54,013 nucleotides of DNA, taken from NCBI RefSeq assembly GCF_014836955.1, contig NZ_JACSPV010000013.1:1-54013 (forward strand). The letters run 5' to 3'. Shown piece after piece: positions 44,823-53,912 of this stretch (position 1 is its first letter; the number at the start of each line of letters is the position of its first letter). The translations under genes and the position numbers were made by a program. Origin of the DNA: Bacillus norwichensis (GTDB lineage Bacteria; Bacillota; Bacilli; Bacillales; Bacillaceae_C). A model generated the notes under the pieces. The model saw only the letters and a list, made by a program, of their open reading frames with translations. It had not been told where the DNA came from and ran no database searches.

Positions 44823-46004
44823 TCACAAAGTCATATTTTCATAGATTACCGAAATTCCCATACCTCCGGCCATGCACATAGTCACCAATCCATATTTCGT
44901 TTTCGAGCGGATCATCTCATGGATAAGTGTAACACTCAATTTGGCACCAGTTGCACCAACAGGGTGACCGAGCGCGATCGCTCCTCCGTTAACATTCACG
45001 CGGCTGTCATCCAAACCGAGCTCCTTGATCACAGCTAGCGCTTGGGCAGCAAAAGCTTCGTTCAATTCAATCAAACCGATATCATCGAGCGTTAATCCCG
45101 CTTTTTCCAACGCTTTTTTTGTCGCTGGAACTGGTCCAATCCCCATGATCGAATGGTTCACACCGGCACTTGCATATGCTTTTACTTTGACGAGCGGCTT
45201 GAGACCCTCTTGTTCAGCGCGTTTAGCGGACATCATCAACAATGCCGCAGCCCCATCATTCATCGGACACGCATTCCCTGCCGTTACGAAACCATCCTTT
45301 TTAAAGACCGGCCTTAAGGTCGCCAGTTTTTCCTTGTCGATGGATGCCCTTACACTTTCATCTGCTGTAAAAAGTTGTTTCCCTTCCCTTGTCAGGAATT
45401 CAACGGGGACAATCTCATCCGAAAATTTATTTTCCTGGATCGCCTTCGCTGCCTTCACATGGCTGTCATAAGCAAATTGATCCTGTTCTTCTCGTGAAAT
45501 TTGATATTGTTCAGCTAATCGTTCAGCTGTTATACCCATATGTTCATTCCCAAGCGAACAAACTAGGCCATCTGCCATCAGCGCATCTGCCATGACAACA
45601 TTACCAAACTTGGAACCCCAGCGGTTCTTGACAATGTAAGGAACATTACTCATGCTCTCCGTTCCGCCGACAACAATCACTTCGTTCTGCTCTGTTTGAA
45701 TAGCGGCAGTCGCATTTGTGATGGCTTTCAGGCTTGAACCACATGCTTTGATGACAACATAAGCCGGTGTTTCCTCAGAGAATCCCGCCTTCTGTGACGC
45801 GATTCTGGCTGAATTTAACCCGCCGCCATGCACATACCCGTGTCCGAAGATCACTTCTTCTACACTGCTTTTAGGTAAACTTGTTTTTTCCATTAATTGT
45901 TCTAAAACTTGTTTCCCCAGCTCTGCGGCCTCTACGTTTTTTAATGATTTGCCAAAGGCACCAACCGCCGTTCTGACACCAGCCACGATCACTGCATCCT
46001 GCAT
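44823..46004 (-). CDS. Acetyl-CoA acetyltransferase (thiolase)
   Basis: A 393-residue degradative-type thiolase. The nucleophile Cys is in KACGSSLKA. The C-terminal His is in GHPVGATGA and the second Cys in CMAGGMGI. It would cleave a 3-oxoacyl-CoA with CoA to acetyl-CoA and a shorter acyl-CoA. AAAGGAGG stands before the ATG at 46004; the frame continues to 46028 through that site, which is not translated. With the CoA transferase genes upstream, it completes a path from a 3-oxo acid to central metabolism. B. subtilis yod lacks a thiolase at this position, so this is an addition. Confidence 0.92.
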   Translation of the reverse strand: MQDAVIVAGVRTAVGAFGKSLKNVEAAELGKQVLEQLMEKTSLPKSSVEEVIFGHGYVHGGGLNSARIASQKAGFSEETPAYVVIKACGSSLKAITNATAAIQTEQNEVIVVGGTESMSNVPYIVKNRWGSKFGNVVMADALMADGLVCSLGNEHMGITAERLAEQYQISREEQDQFAYDSHVKAAKAIQENKFSDEIVPVEFLTREGKQLFTADESVRASIDKEKLATLRPVFKKDGFVTAGNACPMNDGAAALLMMSAKRAEQEGLKPLVKVKAYASAGVNHSIMGIGPVPATKKALEKAGLTLDDIGLIELNEAFAAQALAVIKELGLDDSRVNVNGGAIALGHPVGATGAKLSVTLIHEMIRSKTKYGLVTMCMAGGMGISVIYENMTL

Positions 46005-46075
46005 CGTAAAACCTCCTTTTTTATTCACCTAACAACCATTTTTTTGGTTCGCTCTATTTGATTTTTGGTAATTTC

Positions 46076-46280
46076 ATTTTTAGAGAGGGTGCCACTTTTT
46101 AATAGCTGTTCCATTCAACCAGTGGATCCCTCACTATTCCGATTTTTTGTTAATTGCTTTCAATGTGGGAAGCTGTCATTTTGTAATTGTCGCTACATTT
46201 CTTACGTGGATAACCCCCCATTACAATTTTTACCCATCTCATTTCAATGCGGGAAGTTGCATTTTTTAATTTTCGCTACT
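46076..46280. repeat. Imperfect intergenic tandem repeat, about 84-bp period
   Basis: TTTCAATGTGGGAAGCTG at 46158 and TTTCAATGCGGGAAGTTG at 46242 begin two 38-39 base blocks ending TCGCTAC. A weaker block starts near 46076. It lies between the CoA transferase and thiolase genes. AACCA-N6-TGGTT at about 46032 is a further small inverted repeat. Confidence 0.55.
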
Positions 46281-46300
46281 GTCTCTCCGCACATAATGCG

Positions 46301-46954
46301 CTATTTTACATAATCAGGAACATGAAGTTCCGCTCCTGTAGCATTGATTACATCTTCAACTGTGTACGGGTCTTTCACTTCTATTAAACTTAATCCTTGT
46401 TCAGTGACCTCGATGACGGCCATGTCTGTAATAATCAGATTGACACATTTCTCTGCAGTAAGAGGCAAGGTGCATTTTTGTACAATCTTCGGATTGCCAT
46501 GTTTGTCCGTATGATTCATCAGTACGATCACCTTTTTGGCTTTTTGCGCCAAGTCAACCGCGCCGCCCATTCCTGACACGATTTTTCCTGGAACAATCCA
46601 ATTTGCTAAATCGCCGTTTTCACTCACCTCAAACGCTCCTAAAATTGTCACGTCCAACAACCCGCGGCGAATGATTCCAAATGCAAGGGTACTGTCAAAA
46701 TAGGAAGCACCCGGCACAACAGTTATCGGAATTCCGCCTGCATTGCATAAATTAGCATCTTCCGCACCTTTTAACGGAGACGGACCCGTACCCAGAACAC
46801 CATTTTCAGCATGGAACATAACATTAACATTCGGAGAAATATAGTTGGCAACCAAAGTAGGAATGCCGATTCCGAGATTGACAACCATTCCATCCTTAAT
46901 TTCTTCCGCAGCCCTCTTTGCAATGGCTTCGCGTACACTTACTCCCATGCCCAT
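46301..46954 (-). CDS. 3-oxoacid CoA-transferase, subunit B (YodR/ScoB-like)
   Basis: A 217-residue beta subunit. NLGIGIPTLVANYI and the catalytic-glutamate motif ENGVLGTGPSP are diagnostic. The enzyme moves CoA from an acyl-CoA donor to a 3-oxo acid. It overlaps the subunit A gene by 16 bases and is translationally coupled to it. A ribosome site (GGGGTGA) lies inside the end of subunit A. In B. subtilis the equivalent pair is YodS/YodR in the kamA cluster. Succinyl- or acetyl-CoA donor preference is not visible. Confidence 0.92.
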   Translation of the reverse strand: MGMGVSVREAIAKRAAEEIKDGMVVNLGIGIPTLVANYISPNVNVMFHAENGVLGTGPSPLKGAEDANLCNAGGIPITVVPGASYFDSTLAFGIIRRGLLDVTILGAFEVSENGDLANWIVPGKIVSGMGGAVDLAQKAKKVIVLMNHTDKHGNPKIVQKCTLPLTAEKCVNLIITDMAVIEVTEQGLSLIEVKDPYTVEDVINATGAELHVPDYVK

Positions 46955-47622
46955 GTCCAGTTCACCCCTTCACTTTTTACAACAATATCTACAAACGCAC
47001 CCGGTGTAACGACTTCTTCAGGATCCAGCTCGCCAACCGGTACAATTTCATCCGCTTCCGCGATAGTGATTTTTCCAGCCATCGCTACCAATGGATTTGT
47101 ATTCCTAGCACTCTTATCAAAAATTAAATTTCCAAACTCGTCAGCTTTTTTCGCATATACGATGGAAACATCAGCTGTAAGCGGCTTTTCAATCAGAAAA
47201 GTTTTCCCTTCAACAACAACTGTTTCCTTGCCTTCTGCAACTAGCCCATCCACGCCAATATCAGTTAAAATGCCGCCTAACCCCACACCGCCAGCCCTGA
47301 TCCGTTCGACTAACGTTCCCTGAGGCGAAAACTCGATATTCAATTTTTCTTCATGCATGAATTTGCCAGCATTGGGATTAGAGCCAATATGAGATGCGAC
47401 AAGCTTCGCCGCCCTTCCCTCCGTAACGAGCTGGCCGATCCCAATATGAGGAAACCCTGCGTCATTACAAATCAAAGTCAATTCGTTGATATCGCGTTCC
47501 AAGATTGTTTTGATTAAGGTCGGCGGATTCCCGATCCCCCCGAAACCGCCGACCATCAAAGTTGAACCGCTTTTTATATATTTAACTGCTTCTTGAACTG
47601 ATCTTACCTTTGCCATTACCAA
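46939..47622 (-). CDS. 3-oxoacid CoA-transferase, subunit A (YodS/ScoA-like)
   Basis: A 227-residue alpha subunit with the N-terminal GSTLMVGGFGGIGNP loop and the ERIRAGGVGLGGILTDIGV segment of the family. It pairs with the overlapping subunit B gene to make the functional CoA transferase. Its start is preceded by GAGGAGCGT. The 514 bases upstream to the aminotransferase gene are filled by the long 20-bp repeat array, so this may be the first gene of its own unit. Confidence 0.92.
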   Translation of the reverse strand: MVMAKVRSVQEAVKYIKSGSTLMVGGFGGIGNPPTLIKTILERDINELTLICNDAGFPHIGIGQLVTEGRAAKLVASHIGSNPNAGKFMHEEKLNIEFSPQGTLVERIRAGGVGLGGILTDIGVDGLVAEGKETVVVEGKTFLIEKPLTADVSIVYAKKADEFGNLIFDKSARNTNPLVAMAGKITIAEADEIVPVGELDPEEVVTPGAFVDIVVKSEGVNWTWAWE

Positions 47623-47708
47623 CGCTCCTCATATCTATGCTTTTGAAAAACAATTTGCTTTCCTGGAATAGGTTCCATTTTCAAAAAAGCTTGGGGATTT
47701 CCGGATTT

Positions 47709-48117
47709 ACCTTTACTTCCTAAAAATGCTATTAATTTTTTCGAATCTACTCTGTACATTCCTGAAACACTCTTAACTTTCCTGATTTACTGTCCAACTT
47801 TCTAGGAATACTAGCCAAGTTTTCGATTTACTATCCGATTTTCCGATTTACTGGCCAACTTTCAGAAATACTTTCCGATTCCATGATTTACTGTCCGAAT
47901 TTCTGATTCACTGGCCAATTTCTCGATTTTCTGTCCACTTTTAAGAAATACTTGCCACTTTTCTAATTTACTGTCCGATTTCAAGATATACTTTCCGATT
48001 CATTGGATTTACTAGCCAATGTTCGAAAATACTTGCCACTTTTCCGGTTTACTGTCCATATTTCAAAAATACTATCCAATTTTCCGATTTTCTGGTCAAC
48101 TTACGAGAATACTGGCC
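47709..48117 (+). repeat. Long degenerate 20-bp-period array (TACTNNCC core), about 20 units
   Basis: Cores start at 47789, 47810, 47830, 47850, 47870, 47890, 47910, 47930, 47950, 47970, 47990, 48011, 48031, 48051, 48071, 48091 and 48111: 16 steps, fourteen of exactly 20 and two of 21. Weaker units extend left to about 47709. A typical unit reads ACTGTCCAACTTTCCGATTT. The two bases before CC vary freely (GT, AT, AG, GG, TT, TG), while ACT and CC are kept. The preceding triplet is either TTT or AAT/ATT. It fills the gap between the aminotransferase and the CoA transferase. Confidence 0.88.
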
Positions 48118-48136
48118 GCTTCTAGCGCGCTTCCCC

Positions 48137-49480
48137 TCATCCATTCTTCGAAAGTTCTCTCTCAACTTTTCTAAGTGCCACCGCAAACCTTCTGACCAGT
48201 TCATCCACTTCTTCTTTTGTAATAGTAAGTGGAGGTGACAAGATAACAGCATCGCCGATTAATCCATCCGTCCCCGCGTTTGCCGGATAGACAAGAAGGC
48301 CTTCTTCGAAATTCGCCTGAACAATTCTACTGACAACATCCAATGCCCGATCAAACGATTTTTTCGTCAACTTGTCTTTGACAAACTCGACACCTACGAA
48401 TAAGCCCTTTCCGCGGACATCGCCAATGATCTCACTTTCTTCAGCGAGTTCGCGAATTTTTTCTTTTAAATAAGCTCCGTTCACCGCTGAGTTTTCGACG
48501 ACGTTATTTTTCTCGATATAATTCAATACAGCCAAGCATGTGGCGGCAGATTGTGGGTTCGCACTGAAAGTATGGCCGCTCATGACAATCTTGGATCCTT
48601 TCAAAATCGGCTCCATCACTTTTTCGCTTACGATTGCTGCCGCCATTGGTGTATAGCCGGCACTCATTCCTTTTCCTGTAGCTATAATGTCAGGTATCAC
48701 ATTAAAATGCTCCATGGCGAACATTTTCCCGGTTCTTCCCACCCCGGTCATGACCTCATCCGCAATGAATAAAATGTCATACCGATCGCAGACGGCTTTC
48801 ATTTTCTGGAAGTACCCATCTGAAGGAGTCAATGCCCCTCCCGCTGCTCCAACCATCGGCTCTGCGATGAATGCAGCGATATGATCTTTTCCTATTCTCA
48901 AAATCTCTTTCTCCAATTCTTGGGCATAAAAATCGTCGCATTCCTCTATTGTTCTCTGATCTGCATCCCGGTAATAGTAAGGTGCTGAAAGAGAAGGATA
49001 GTTTTCAAGCATGGGTTCAAAGCGTTCCCGTCGCTGGATATGCCCGGACATCGATAAAGCACCCATTGTAATTCCGTGGTAGCTCATCCATCTGGAGATG
49101 ATTTTATTTTTTGTTTTCATTCCTTTTTCTTGCCAATACTGGATAGCAATTTTCATAGCAGTTTCTGTCGCCTCGGAACCACTGTTCACAAAAAAAGACC
49201 AGTTTAGATCACCAGGTGATATTTCACTGATTTTTTTCGCCAGCTGCTCTGCTGCCTCAGTTGTAAACTGCGAGCGATAAACAAAGGAAACTTTCTTGGA
49301 CTGCTCTGCCATCACATCAATGACTTCTTGTACACCATGTCCAATACTGGCTGTTACGGCCCCGGAAGAACCATCAATATACTGCTTCCCTTTTTCGTCA
49401 TATAGATAGATCCCCTCACCATGCGTAATAACGGGATATTTATAATCCAAAACAGGTTTAATGAGATATGTTCTTGTCAT
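48137..49480 (-). CDS. Class III PLP-dependent aminotransferase (YodT-like)
   Basis: A 447-residue omega-type aminotransferase. DEVMTGVGRTGKMFAME holds the cofactor Asp, and ATGKGMSAGYTP the Schiff-base Lys. It transfers an amino group from a distal or beta position to pyruvate or 2-oxoglutarate. The ATG at 49480 has GAGGTGG six bases before it; a GTG at 49489 lies in that site. It is divergent from the PucR gene, whose product probably activates it. B. subtilis YodT is the nearest context match. The substrate may be a beta- or gamma-amino acid (inference from neighbours). Confidence 0.9.
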   Translation of the reverse strand: MTRTYLIKPVLDYKYPVITHGEGIYLYDEKGKQYIDGSSGAVTASIGHGVQEVIDVMAEQSKKVSFVYRSQFTTEAAEQLAKKISEISPGDLNWSFFVNSGSEATETAMKIAIQYWQEKGMKTKNKIISRWMSYHGITMGALSMSGHIQRRERFEPMLENYPSLSAPYYYRDADQRTIEECDDFYAQELEKEILRIGKDHIAAFIAEPMVGAAGGALTPSDGYFQKMKAVCDRYDILFIADEVMTGVGRTGKMFAMEHFNVIPDIIATGKGMSAGYTPMAAAIVSEKVMEPILKGSKIVMSGHTFSANPQSAATCLAVLNYIEKNNVVENSAVNGAYLKEKIRELAEESEIIGDVRGKGLFVGVEFVKDKLTKKSFDRALDVVSRIVQANFEEGLLVYPANAGTDGLIGDAVILSPPLTITKEEVDELVRRFAVALRKVERELSKNG

Positions 49481-49528
49481 GATATCCACCTCAATTTTCG
49501 TAAGCGTTTACTCTATAAAAATGTTATT

Positions 49529-49620
49529 ATGTGTATAAGAAAATTATAGCCGACACAGAGATGCCGTTCTATTCGACCAAAATGCAAAAAACAACGGCAT
49601 TCATTGTACTTTGTGTATAA
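49529..49620. promoter_or_regulatory. Divergent control region with inverted and direct repeats (candidate PucR-type operator)
   Basis: ATGCCGTT (49561-49568) and AACGGCAT (49593-49600) are perfect inverted arms 24 bases apart. TGTGTATAA occurs at about 49530 and 49612. They lie between the aminotransferase and regulator genes and would suit a dimeric or tetrameric activator. Confidence 0.45.
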
Positions 49621-49626
49621 AAGGGG

Positions 49627-51264
49627 TTGCTTAAAATAGCTATCAGCATTCATAACGCACTTCAATTGCCAGTCATGAAAAAAACAAGATTGGTAGCAGG
49701 CCAGCGAGGGGGCGAAAACAGTATAAAATGGGTGACCATTGTTGAAGTTCTGGAAGATATCGGCCGATTGCAGCCCGGGGAATTTTTGATTACGACAGGG
49801 TTTGGATTATCGGAAAACGAGGAGAAGCTTGAGGTATTCCATCAGCTGCTAAAATCCAAACTGCTGTCGGGAATCGCCATCTATACAAGTTTTTATATGA
49901 AGGAAATTCCGGCTAGCTTCATTGAATTAGCCAACGAAAATGATCTCCCGTTGATTGAAATTCCAACAGACATCAATTTTTCCGAAATCACCAAAGCGAT
50001 ACTGGAACAAATTGTAAACAACCAGATGCATCTGCTTGAGCAGGCGGAAAACATTCATCGTGAATTGACGAATCTTATACTAAATGACCAAAGTTTAACG
50101 GAAGTGACCGAGAGGTTGGCCCAACTGACGAGCTCGCATATTGTCATCTTTAATGAGTTTTACGACACCATTTATTCAAGCGATAACGACAATTTGACAT
50201 GGAACCCAGTCAATGGCGACGAAATTGACATCTCGAAACACCTTATTGCTAGCTTAAAAAGAGAATCTAAAGTGAATTTTACGTTTAAAAATCACATTTC
50301 CACTGTTTATCCTATCATCGCGAAGCAATCGTGTTATGGCTGGATTGTCATGACGAAACCGGAGTCCGATTGGCAGGAGCTTGACGATATCGCCATAGAG
50401 CAGGCTGCCCCCATCTATGCTATGGAATTTTTGAAAAAACAGGCGATCGAAGAAACCCAATTACGGATTCAAAGCAATTTTATCGAGGACATATTCAATA
50501 AAAATTATATAAATGAAAGAATCATCATTGACCACGGATTGAAGCTTGGTTATGACCTCACTTTAAATCAGTCCGTTTTTCATCTGACTTTTAAACACCC
50601 TGAAAAAATTGACGTCAATTTGACAGACAGGCTGTACCATTTGACTGATCAAATTCTAGGTCAGAAAAAAAAGCAACATTTGATTCAAACAAAATTAAAT
50701 TCCATTATCTTTTTGACAAATGTCATAGGGGAAACCAAAGAAGAAACATATAAACATTCCATTAGTCTCGCGAAGGATTTATTAAAAAATTGGACGTACT
50801 ATTTTCCAAACGTGGATTTGATTATAGGGATTGGAAAAGATTACAAACAGGTGGATGAATTGGGAAAAAGTGCGCAGGAAGCTCATTACGCAGTAAAATT
50901 GAGTGATTTAGTCAGCAAAAATGTAAATATTGTACATTACGATGATCTGGGAATGTACGACTTGCTGTTAGAAATGGAACGCTCGGGGATTTCTTTAATG
51001 TCCATTTATGAGCAACACATGAGCGGTTTGCTTAGTAATAAAGAAATTGATTTAATCGAAACGCTGGACAGTTATTTCAAGAATAACCAAAGCATTCAAA
51101 AAGCTGCGGAAGAATTGTATATTCACCGACATACATTAAGATATAGACTGAATCAGATTGAAATCCGTACAGGTCTGGATATCAAATCCACAGAAGACCT
51201 GCTAAAACTTCAGCTCGGTGTTATGGCATATAAATTAGTGAACATATTGAAAAAAGAGCCGTGA
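49627..51264 (+). CDS. PucR family transcriptional regulator
   Basis: A 545-residue regulator: N-terminal PucR domain (about 8-125, ending in IPTDINFSEI), a middle sensory and CdaR GGDEF-like region, and a C-terminal helix-turn-helix (IQKAAEELYIHRHTLRYRL). PucR proteins activate purine, GABA or beta-amino acid catabolic genes. It is divergent from the aminotransferase and is the obvious controller of the 43.5-49.5 kb set. The start is uncertain: AAGGGG directly abuts the TTG at 49627, and the best-spaced codon nine bases after it is ATA. The family N-terminus begins near this point, so little is at stake. Confidence 0.88.
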   Translation: MLKIAISIHNALQLPVMKKTRLVAGQRGGENSIKWVTIVEVLEDIGRLQPGEFLITTGFGLSENEEKLEVFHQLLKSKLLSGIAIYTSFYMKEIPASFIELANENDLPLIEIPTDINFSEITKAILEQIVNNQMHLLEQAENIHRELTNLILNDQSLTEVTERLAQLTSSHIVIFNEFYDTIYSSDNDNLTWNPVNGDEIDISKHLIASLKRESKVNFTFKNHISTVYPIIAKQSCYGWIVMTKPESDWQELDDIAIEQAAPIYAMEFLKKQAIEETQLRIQSNFIEDIFNKNYINERIIIDHGLKLGYDLTLNQSVFHLTFKHPEKIDVNLTDRLYHLTDQILGQKKKQHLIQTKLNSIIFLTNVIGETKEETYKHSISLAKDLLKNWTYYFPNVDLIIGIGKDYKQVDELGKSAQEAHYAVKLSDLVSKNVNIVHYDDLGMYDLLLEMERSGISLMSIYEQHMSGLLSNKEIDLIETLDSYFKNNQSIQKAAEELYIHRHTLRYRLNQIEIRTGLDIKSTEDLLKLQLGVMAYKLVNILKKEP

Positions 51265-51275
51265 TGGCTCTTTTT
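51251..51275 (+). terminator. Rho-independent terminator overlapping the PucR-gene stop
   Basis: AAAAAGAGCC and GGCTCTTTTT form a perfect stem with a five-base loop. The TGA stop lies inside it. Confidence 0.93.
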
Positions 51276-51424
51276 AAAGCTGTAACATCCAGCGGCAAGT
51301 TCACTGAATACCCCAAAGGATAGCTTATTCAGGAATTTATGTTGTCGCAAGGCCGCGTGAAGTTTACTTAAGGTATGTTCACAAGACATTGATTGAATTA
51401 AGCTGCTTTCTTACAATAAGCCAC

Positions 51425-51525
51425 CATCGACTCCGACGGGCGCAAGTTGTCACGCCCTCAACCTGTCGAGTGCATAAGCGCTAGGATAAACAAGCACTCT
51501 CTTTCTCTCGTCAGGAGGGGGCCAG
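51425..51525. repeat. Dispersed structured intergenic element
   Basis: GGGCG and CGCCC (around 51438-51457) are nested inside TCGAC/GTCGA arms, followed by TCGAGTGCATAAGCGCTAG. That last part resembles TCGAGCCGATAGCGCCTAG near 14170. A CAGGAGG like the left end of the 11.6 and 32.8 kb elements lies near 51513. There is no gene in 51276-51535. Confidence 0.45.
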
Positions 51526-51535
51526 ACTATAGTTC

Positions 51536-52315
51536 TTACTTTGAAATATCTTCTCCAAAGTATTTCTCGCTGATTTCACCGTATTTTCCATTTTCTTTAA
51601 GTGTTTTCAAAGCTTTATTCACATCTTCCAGCAGTTTTTCATCTTCTTTCCTGATAGCTATTCCCATTTGATCCAAGTAAATTGGTTCACCAACTTTTTT
51701 GATCTTCAAGTTGTTCTCTTTGATGGCGTACATTCCAACGAGTTGGTCAGTAAGCACAGCATCCAAGCGCCCTTTAACCATCAAATCTTGCAGTGCGGTC
51801 ACGTCACTGTCGTATGTTTTTACATCGTCTGTATATTCTTTGGCATTTTCCTCAAACGTACTGGAAACAACGACACCGATTGTTTTGCCTTTCAAGTCAT
51901 CCGCACTTTTAATAGAATCATTGTCTTCACTCACGAAAATTTGCGCACCCGATTCATAGTAAGGATCAGTAAAATTGACTTCCTTCAATCTTTCATCCGT
52001 TATGGCCATACTTCCGATGATGGCATCAAACTTGTCCGTCTGCAAAGCAGCGATGATTGTTTGCCATGGATTCTTTACAGGTTGAGGATTCATTCCTAAT
52101 TCTTCTGCAATCGCAGTACCAATTTCCACATCAAAACCGGCCAATTTATTATTATCAGAATAGTTGAACGGCGGATAGAGGCCGCTTGATGCAAAGACAA
52201 AGTCCTCTCCTTTTTTCCCTTCACCTGACGATGTTTCTTTGCCCTTTGACCCACACGCAGCTAGAAGAGTCATAAAAATTAGCCCCACCAACATTACATA
52301 AATTGATTTTTTCAT
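51536..52315 (-). CDS. Amino acid ABC transporter substrate-binding lipoprotein (family 3)
   Basis: A 259-residue extracellular solute-binding protein. The lipoprotein signal ends in LLAAC with the lipidated Cys at 21. The mature part shows the family-3 fold: GLYPPFNYSDNNKLAGFDVEIG at the start, shown here by its core FNYSDNNKLAGFDVEIG, then DAIIGSMAITDERLKEV. It captures a polar amino acid or small amine outside the membrane. It is the last gene of a three-gene importer, 17 bases after the ATPase. The ligand could be cystine, glutamine, arginine or a modified amino acid; sequence alone does not decide. Confidence 0.93.
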   Translation of the reverse strand: MKKSIYVMLVGLIFMTLLAACGSKGKETSSGEGKKGEDFVFASSGLYPPFNYSDNNKLAGFDVEIGTAIAEELGMNPQPVKNPWQTIIAALQTDKFDAIIGSMAITDERLKEVNFTDPYYESGAQIFVSEDNDSIKSADDLKGKTIGVVVSSTFEENAKEYTDDVKTYDSDVTALQDLMVKGRLDAVLTDQLVGMYAIKENNLKIKKVGEPIYLDQMGIAIRKEDEKLLEDVNKALKTLKENGKYGEISEKYFGEDISK

Positions 52316-52332
52316 CTTGATTCCCCCTATTT

Positions 52333-53055
52333 TTATAAAACTTTTCCTAAGAATTGTCTGGCTTTCTCGCTTTGTGGGTTTGTAAAAAATTGCTCAGGAG
52401 TGCTTTCTTCGGCGATGACTCCGTTATCCAGAAAAACAATTCGATCGGCCACCTCGCGGGCAAAGCCCATTTCGTGCGTCACAACTACCATCGTCATGCC
52501 TTCTTGAGCAAGTTCCTTCATAACAGTCAATACTTCCCCAACCAATTCAGGATCTAACGCAGATGTCGGTTCATCAAATAATAGCACCCGCGGATTCATA
52601 GCCAATGAGCGAGCGATTGCTACTCTTTGTTTCTGCCCACCGGAGAGCTTTTCTGGATACACATGAGCCTTGTCAGCCAAGCCGACTTTTTTCAACAGTT
52701 CCATCCCTTGCTGAATCGCCTTTTCCCTTTCCATCCTTCGAACAATGATCGGAGCCTCAATGATATTTTCAATCACTGTCTTATGAGGAAACAGATTGAA
52801 ATGCTGAAACACCATACCAATGTCCTCTCTTACTTTGTTCAGTTTAGTGTTTGTGGGATCTACCTTTATATCCTCAAACCAGAGTTCTCCTTCGTCTTTT
52901 ACCTCCAAATAATTCAAACACCGAAGGAGAGTACTTTTACCTGACCCACTCGCCCCAAGAATAACAACAACCTCTTTGTTTTTAATCTCTAAATCTATCC
53001 CTTTTAGCACATGTAAATCCAAGAAATATTTATGCAAATTTTTTACTTTTATCAT
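52333..53055 (-). CDS. Polar amino acid ABC transporter ATPase
   Basis: A 240-residue ATPase of the GlnQ/HisP family. Walker A is GASGSGKST, the signature [15 protein letters not shown] and Walker [13 protein letters not shown]. It powers import together with the membrane permease. The ATG at 53055 is used, because GGGAGAG stands before it and the protein then starts [11 protein letters not shown] as in relatives; the frame is open to 53088. It starts inside or immediately beside the permease stop, so translation is coupled. Confidence 0.94.
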   Translation of the reverse strand: MIKVKNLHKYFLDLHVLKGIDLEIKNKEVVVILGASGSGKSTLLRCLNYLEVKDEGELWFEDIKVDPTNTKLNKVREDIGMVFQHFNLFPHKTVIENIIEAPIIVRRMEREKAIQQGMELLKKVGLADKAHVYPEKLSGGQKQRVAIARSLAMNPRVLLFDEPTSALDPELVGEVLTVMKELAQEGMTMVVVTHEMGFAREVADRIVFLDNGVIAEESTPEQFFTNPQSEKARQFLGKVL

Positions 53056-53056
53056 C

Positions 53057-53713
53057 TTATACTCTCCCTGTGTCCAGCCGTTTTTCAATTTTGTTTGTAA
53101 TAAGTGTGAAAATGACGATCAGAACCAAATAATAAATCCCTGCAATTGTATAAAATTCCAACTGTCTGAAGGTGGCAGCGGCTTGGCTCATAGAAAGGTT
53201 GAAAATCTCTGTAATACCAATGAAAGCGACAAGTGAAGAGTCTTTCAAACCGATAATAAACTGATTCCCAAGAGAGGGAATGGAGCGCTTGAGTGCCTGT
53301 GGAAAAATAATCCTTCTCATCGCCTGCTTCCTCGTCATACCTAGAGATTCAGCTGCCTCCATCTGCCCTTTGTCAATTGATTGTATAGCTCCCCTGAAAA
53401 TTTCCGCAATATACGCCCCACTATGAATAGCGAGCGCGATGGCTCCAGCCCAAAATGCAGATAACACAACAACTTGCGTAATTCCGAAATAGAGCCACAT
53501 GATTTGAACAATCAACGGCGTTCCGCGAATAACCCCTATATAAAGATTCGCAATCCAGGAAAGGATTTTCTTATTGGATAGTTTCATCAATGCAACGAAC
53601 AACCCGATGATGCTCGCTAAGATTAAAGAAACAATCGTAATTTGCAGAGTAACTAAGGCGGCTTGCATAAAACCGCTGAACGTCGAAACTAAACTATCCA
53701 TAAACTGTCCCAT
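53057..53713 (-). CDS. Polar amino acid ABC transporter permease (HisM/GlnP type)
   Basis: A 218-residue membrane protein with about five spans. The coupling motif [20 protein letters not shown], with the conserved EAA and G, contacts the ATPase. It forms a homodimeric channel. It is the first gene of the importer operon. Upstream lie a TTTTATAC/GTATAAAA palindrome and then a 20-bp repeat array. The neighbouring PucR-controlled set might use the imported compound (inference from distance only). Confidence 0.93.
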   Translation of the reverse strand: MGQFMDSLVSTFSGFMQAALVTLQITIVSLILASIIGLFVALMKLSNKKILSWIANLYIGVIRGTPLIVQIMWLYFGITQVVVLSAFWAGAIALAIHSGAYIAEIFRGAIQSIDKGQMEAAESLGMTRKQAMRRIIFPQALKRSIPSLGNQFIIGLKDSSLVAFIGITEIFNLSMSQAAATFRQLEFYTIAGIYYLVLIVIFTLITNKIEKRLDTGRV

Positions 53714-53855
53714 TTTTACAACACCCTTTGCTTTTTTTCAAAACTTCGGAAAGCCCTTACACTAAAGTTCACTATCCGTATCAAAAACACACTTATATAG
53801 TAACAATAAGTTGACAGCGATTTCATTATCCAATTTATCATAATGTAGGAATCGT

Positions 53856-53876
53856 TTTTATACGCGTTGTATAAAA
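53856..53876. promoter_or_regulatory. Palindrome upstream of the ABC importer operon
   Basis: TTTTATAC and GTATAAAA flank a five-base centre about 145 bases before the permease ATG. The half-site resembles the TGTGTATAA repeats near the PucR gene. Confidence 0.4.
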
Positions 53877-53912
53877 GAAAAGTGAGATCGAGGGGAAATT
53901 TGGAAAGTGGAG

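Noticed and set aside
47709-48117. CRISPR array
   Set aside because: There is no constant repeat separated by unique spacers; the whole 20-bp unit is degenerate with no spacer, and no cas gene is in the window.
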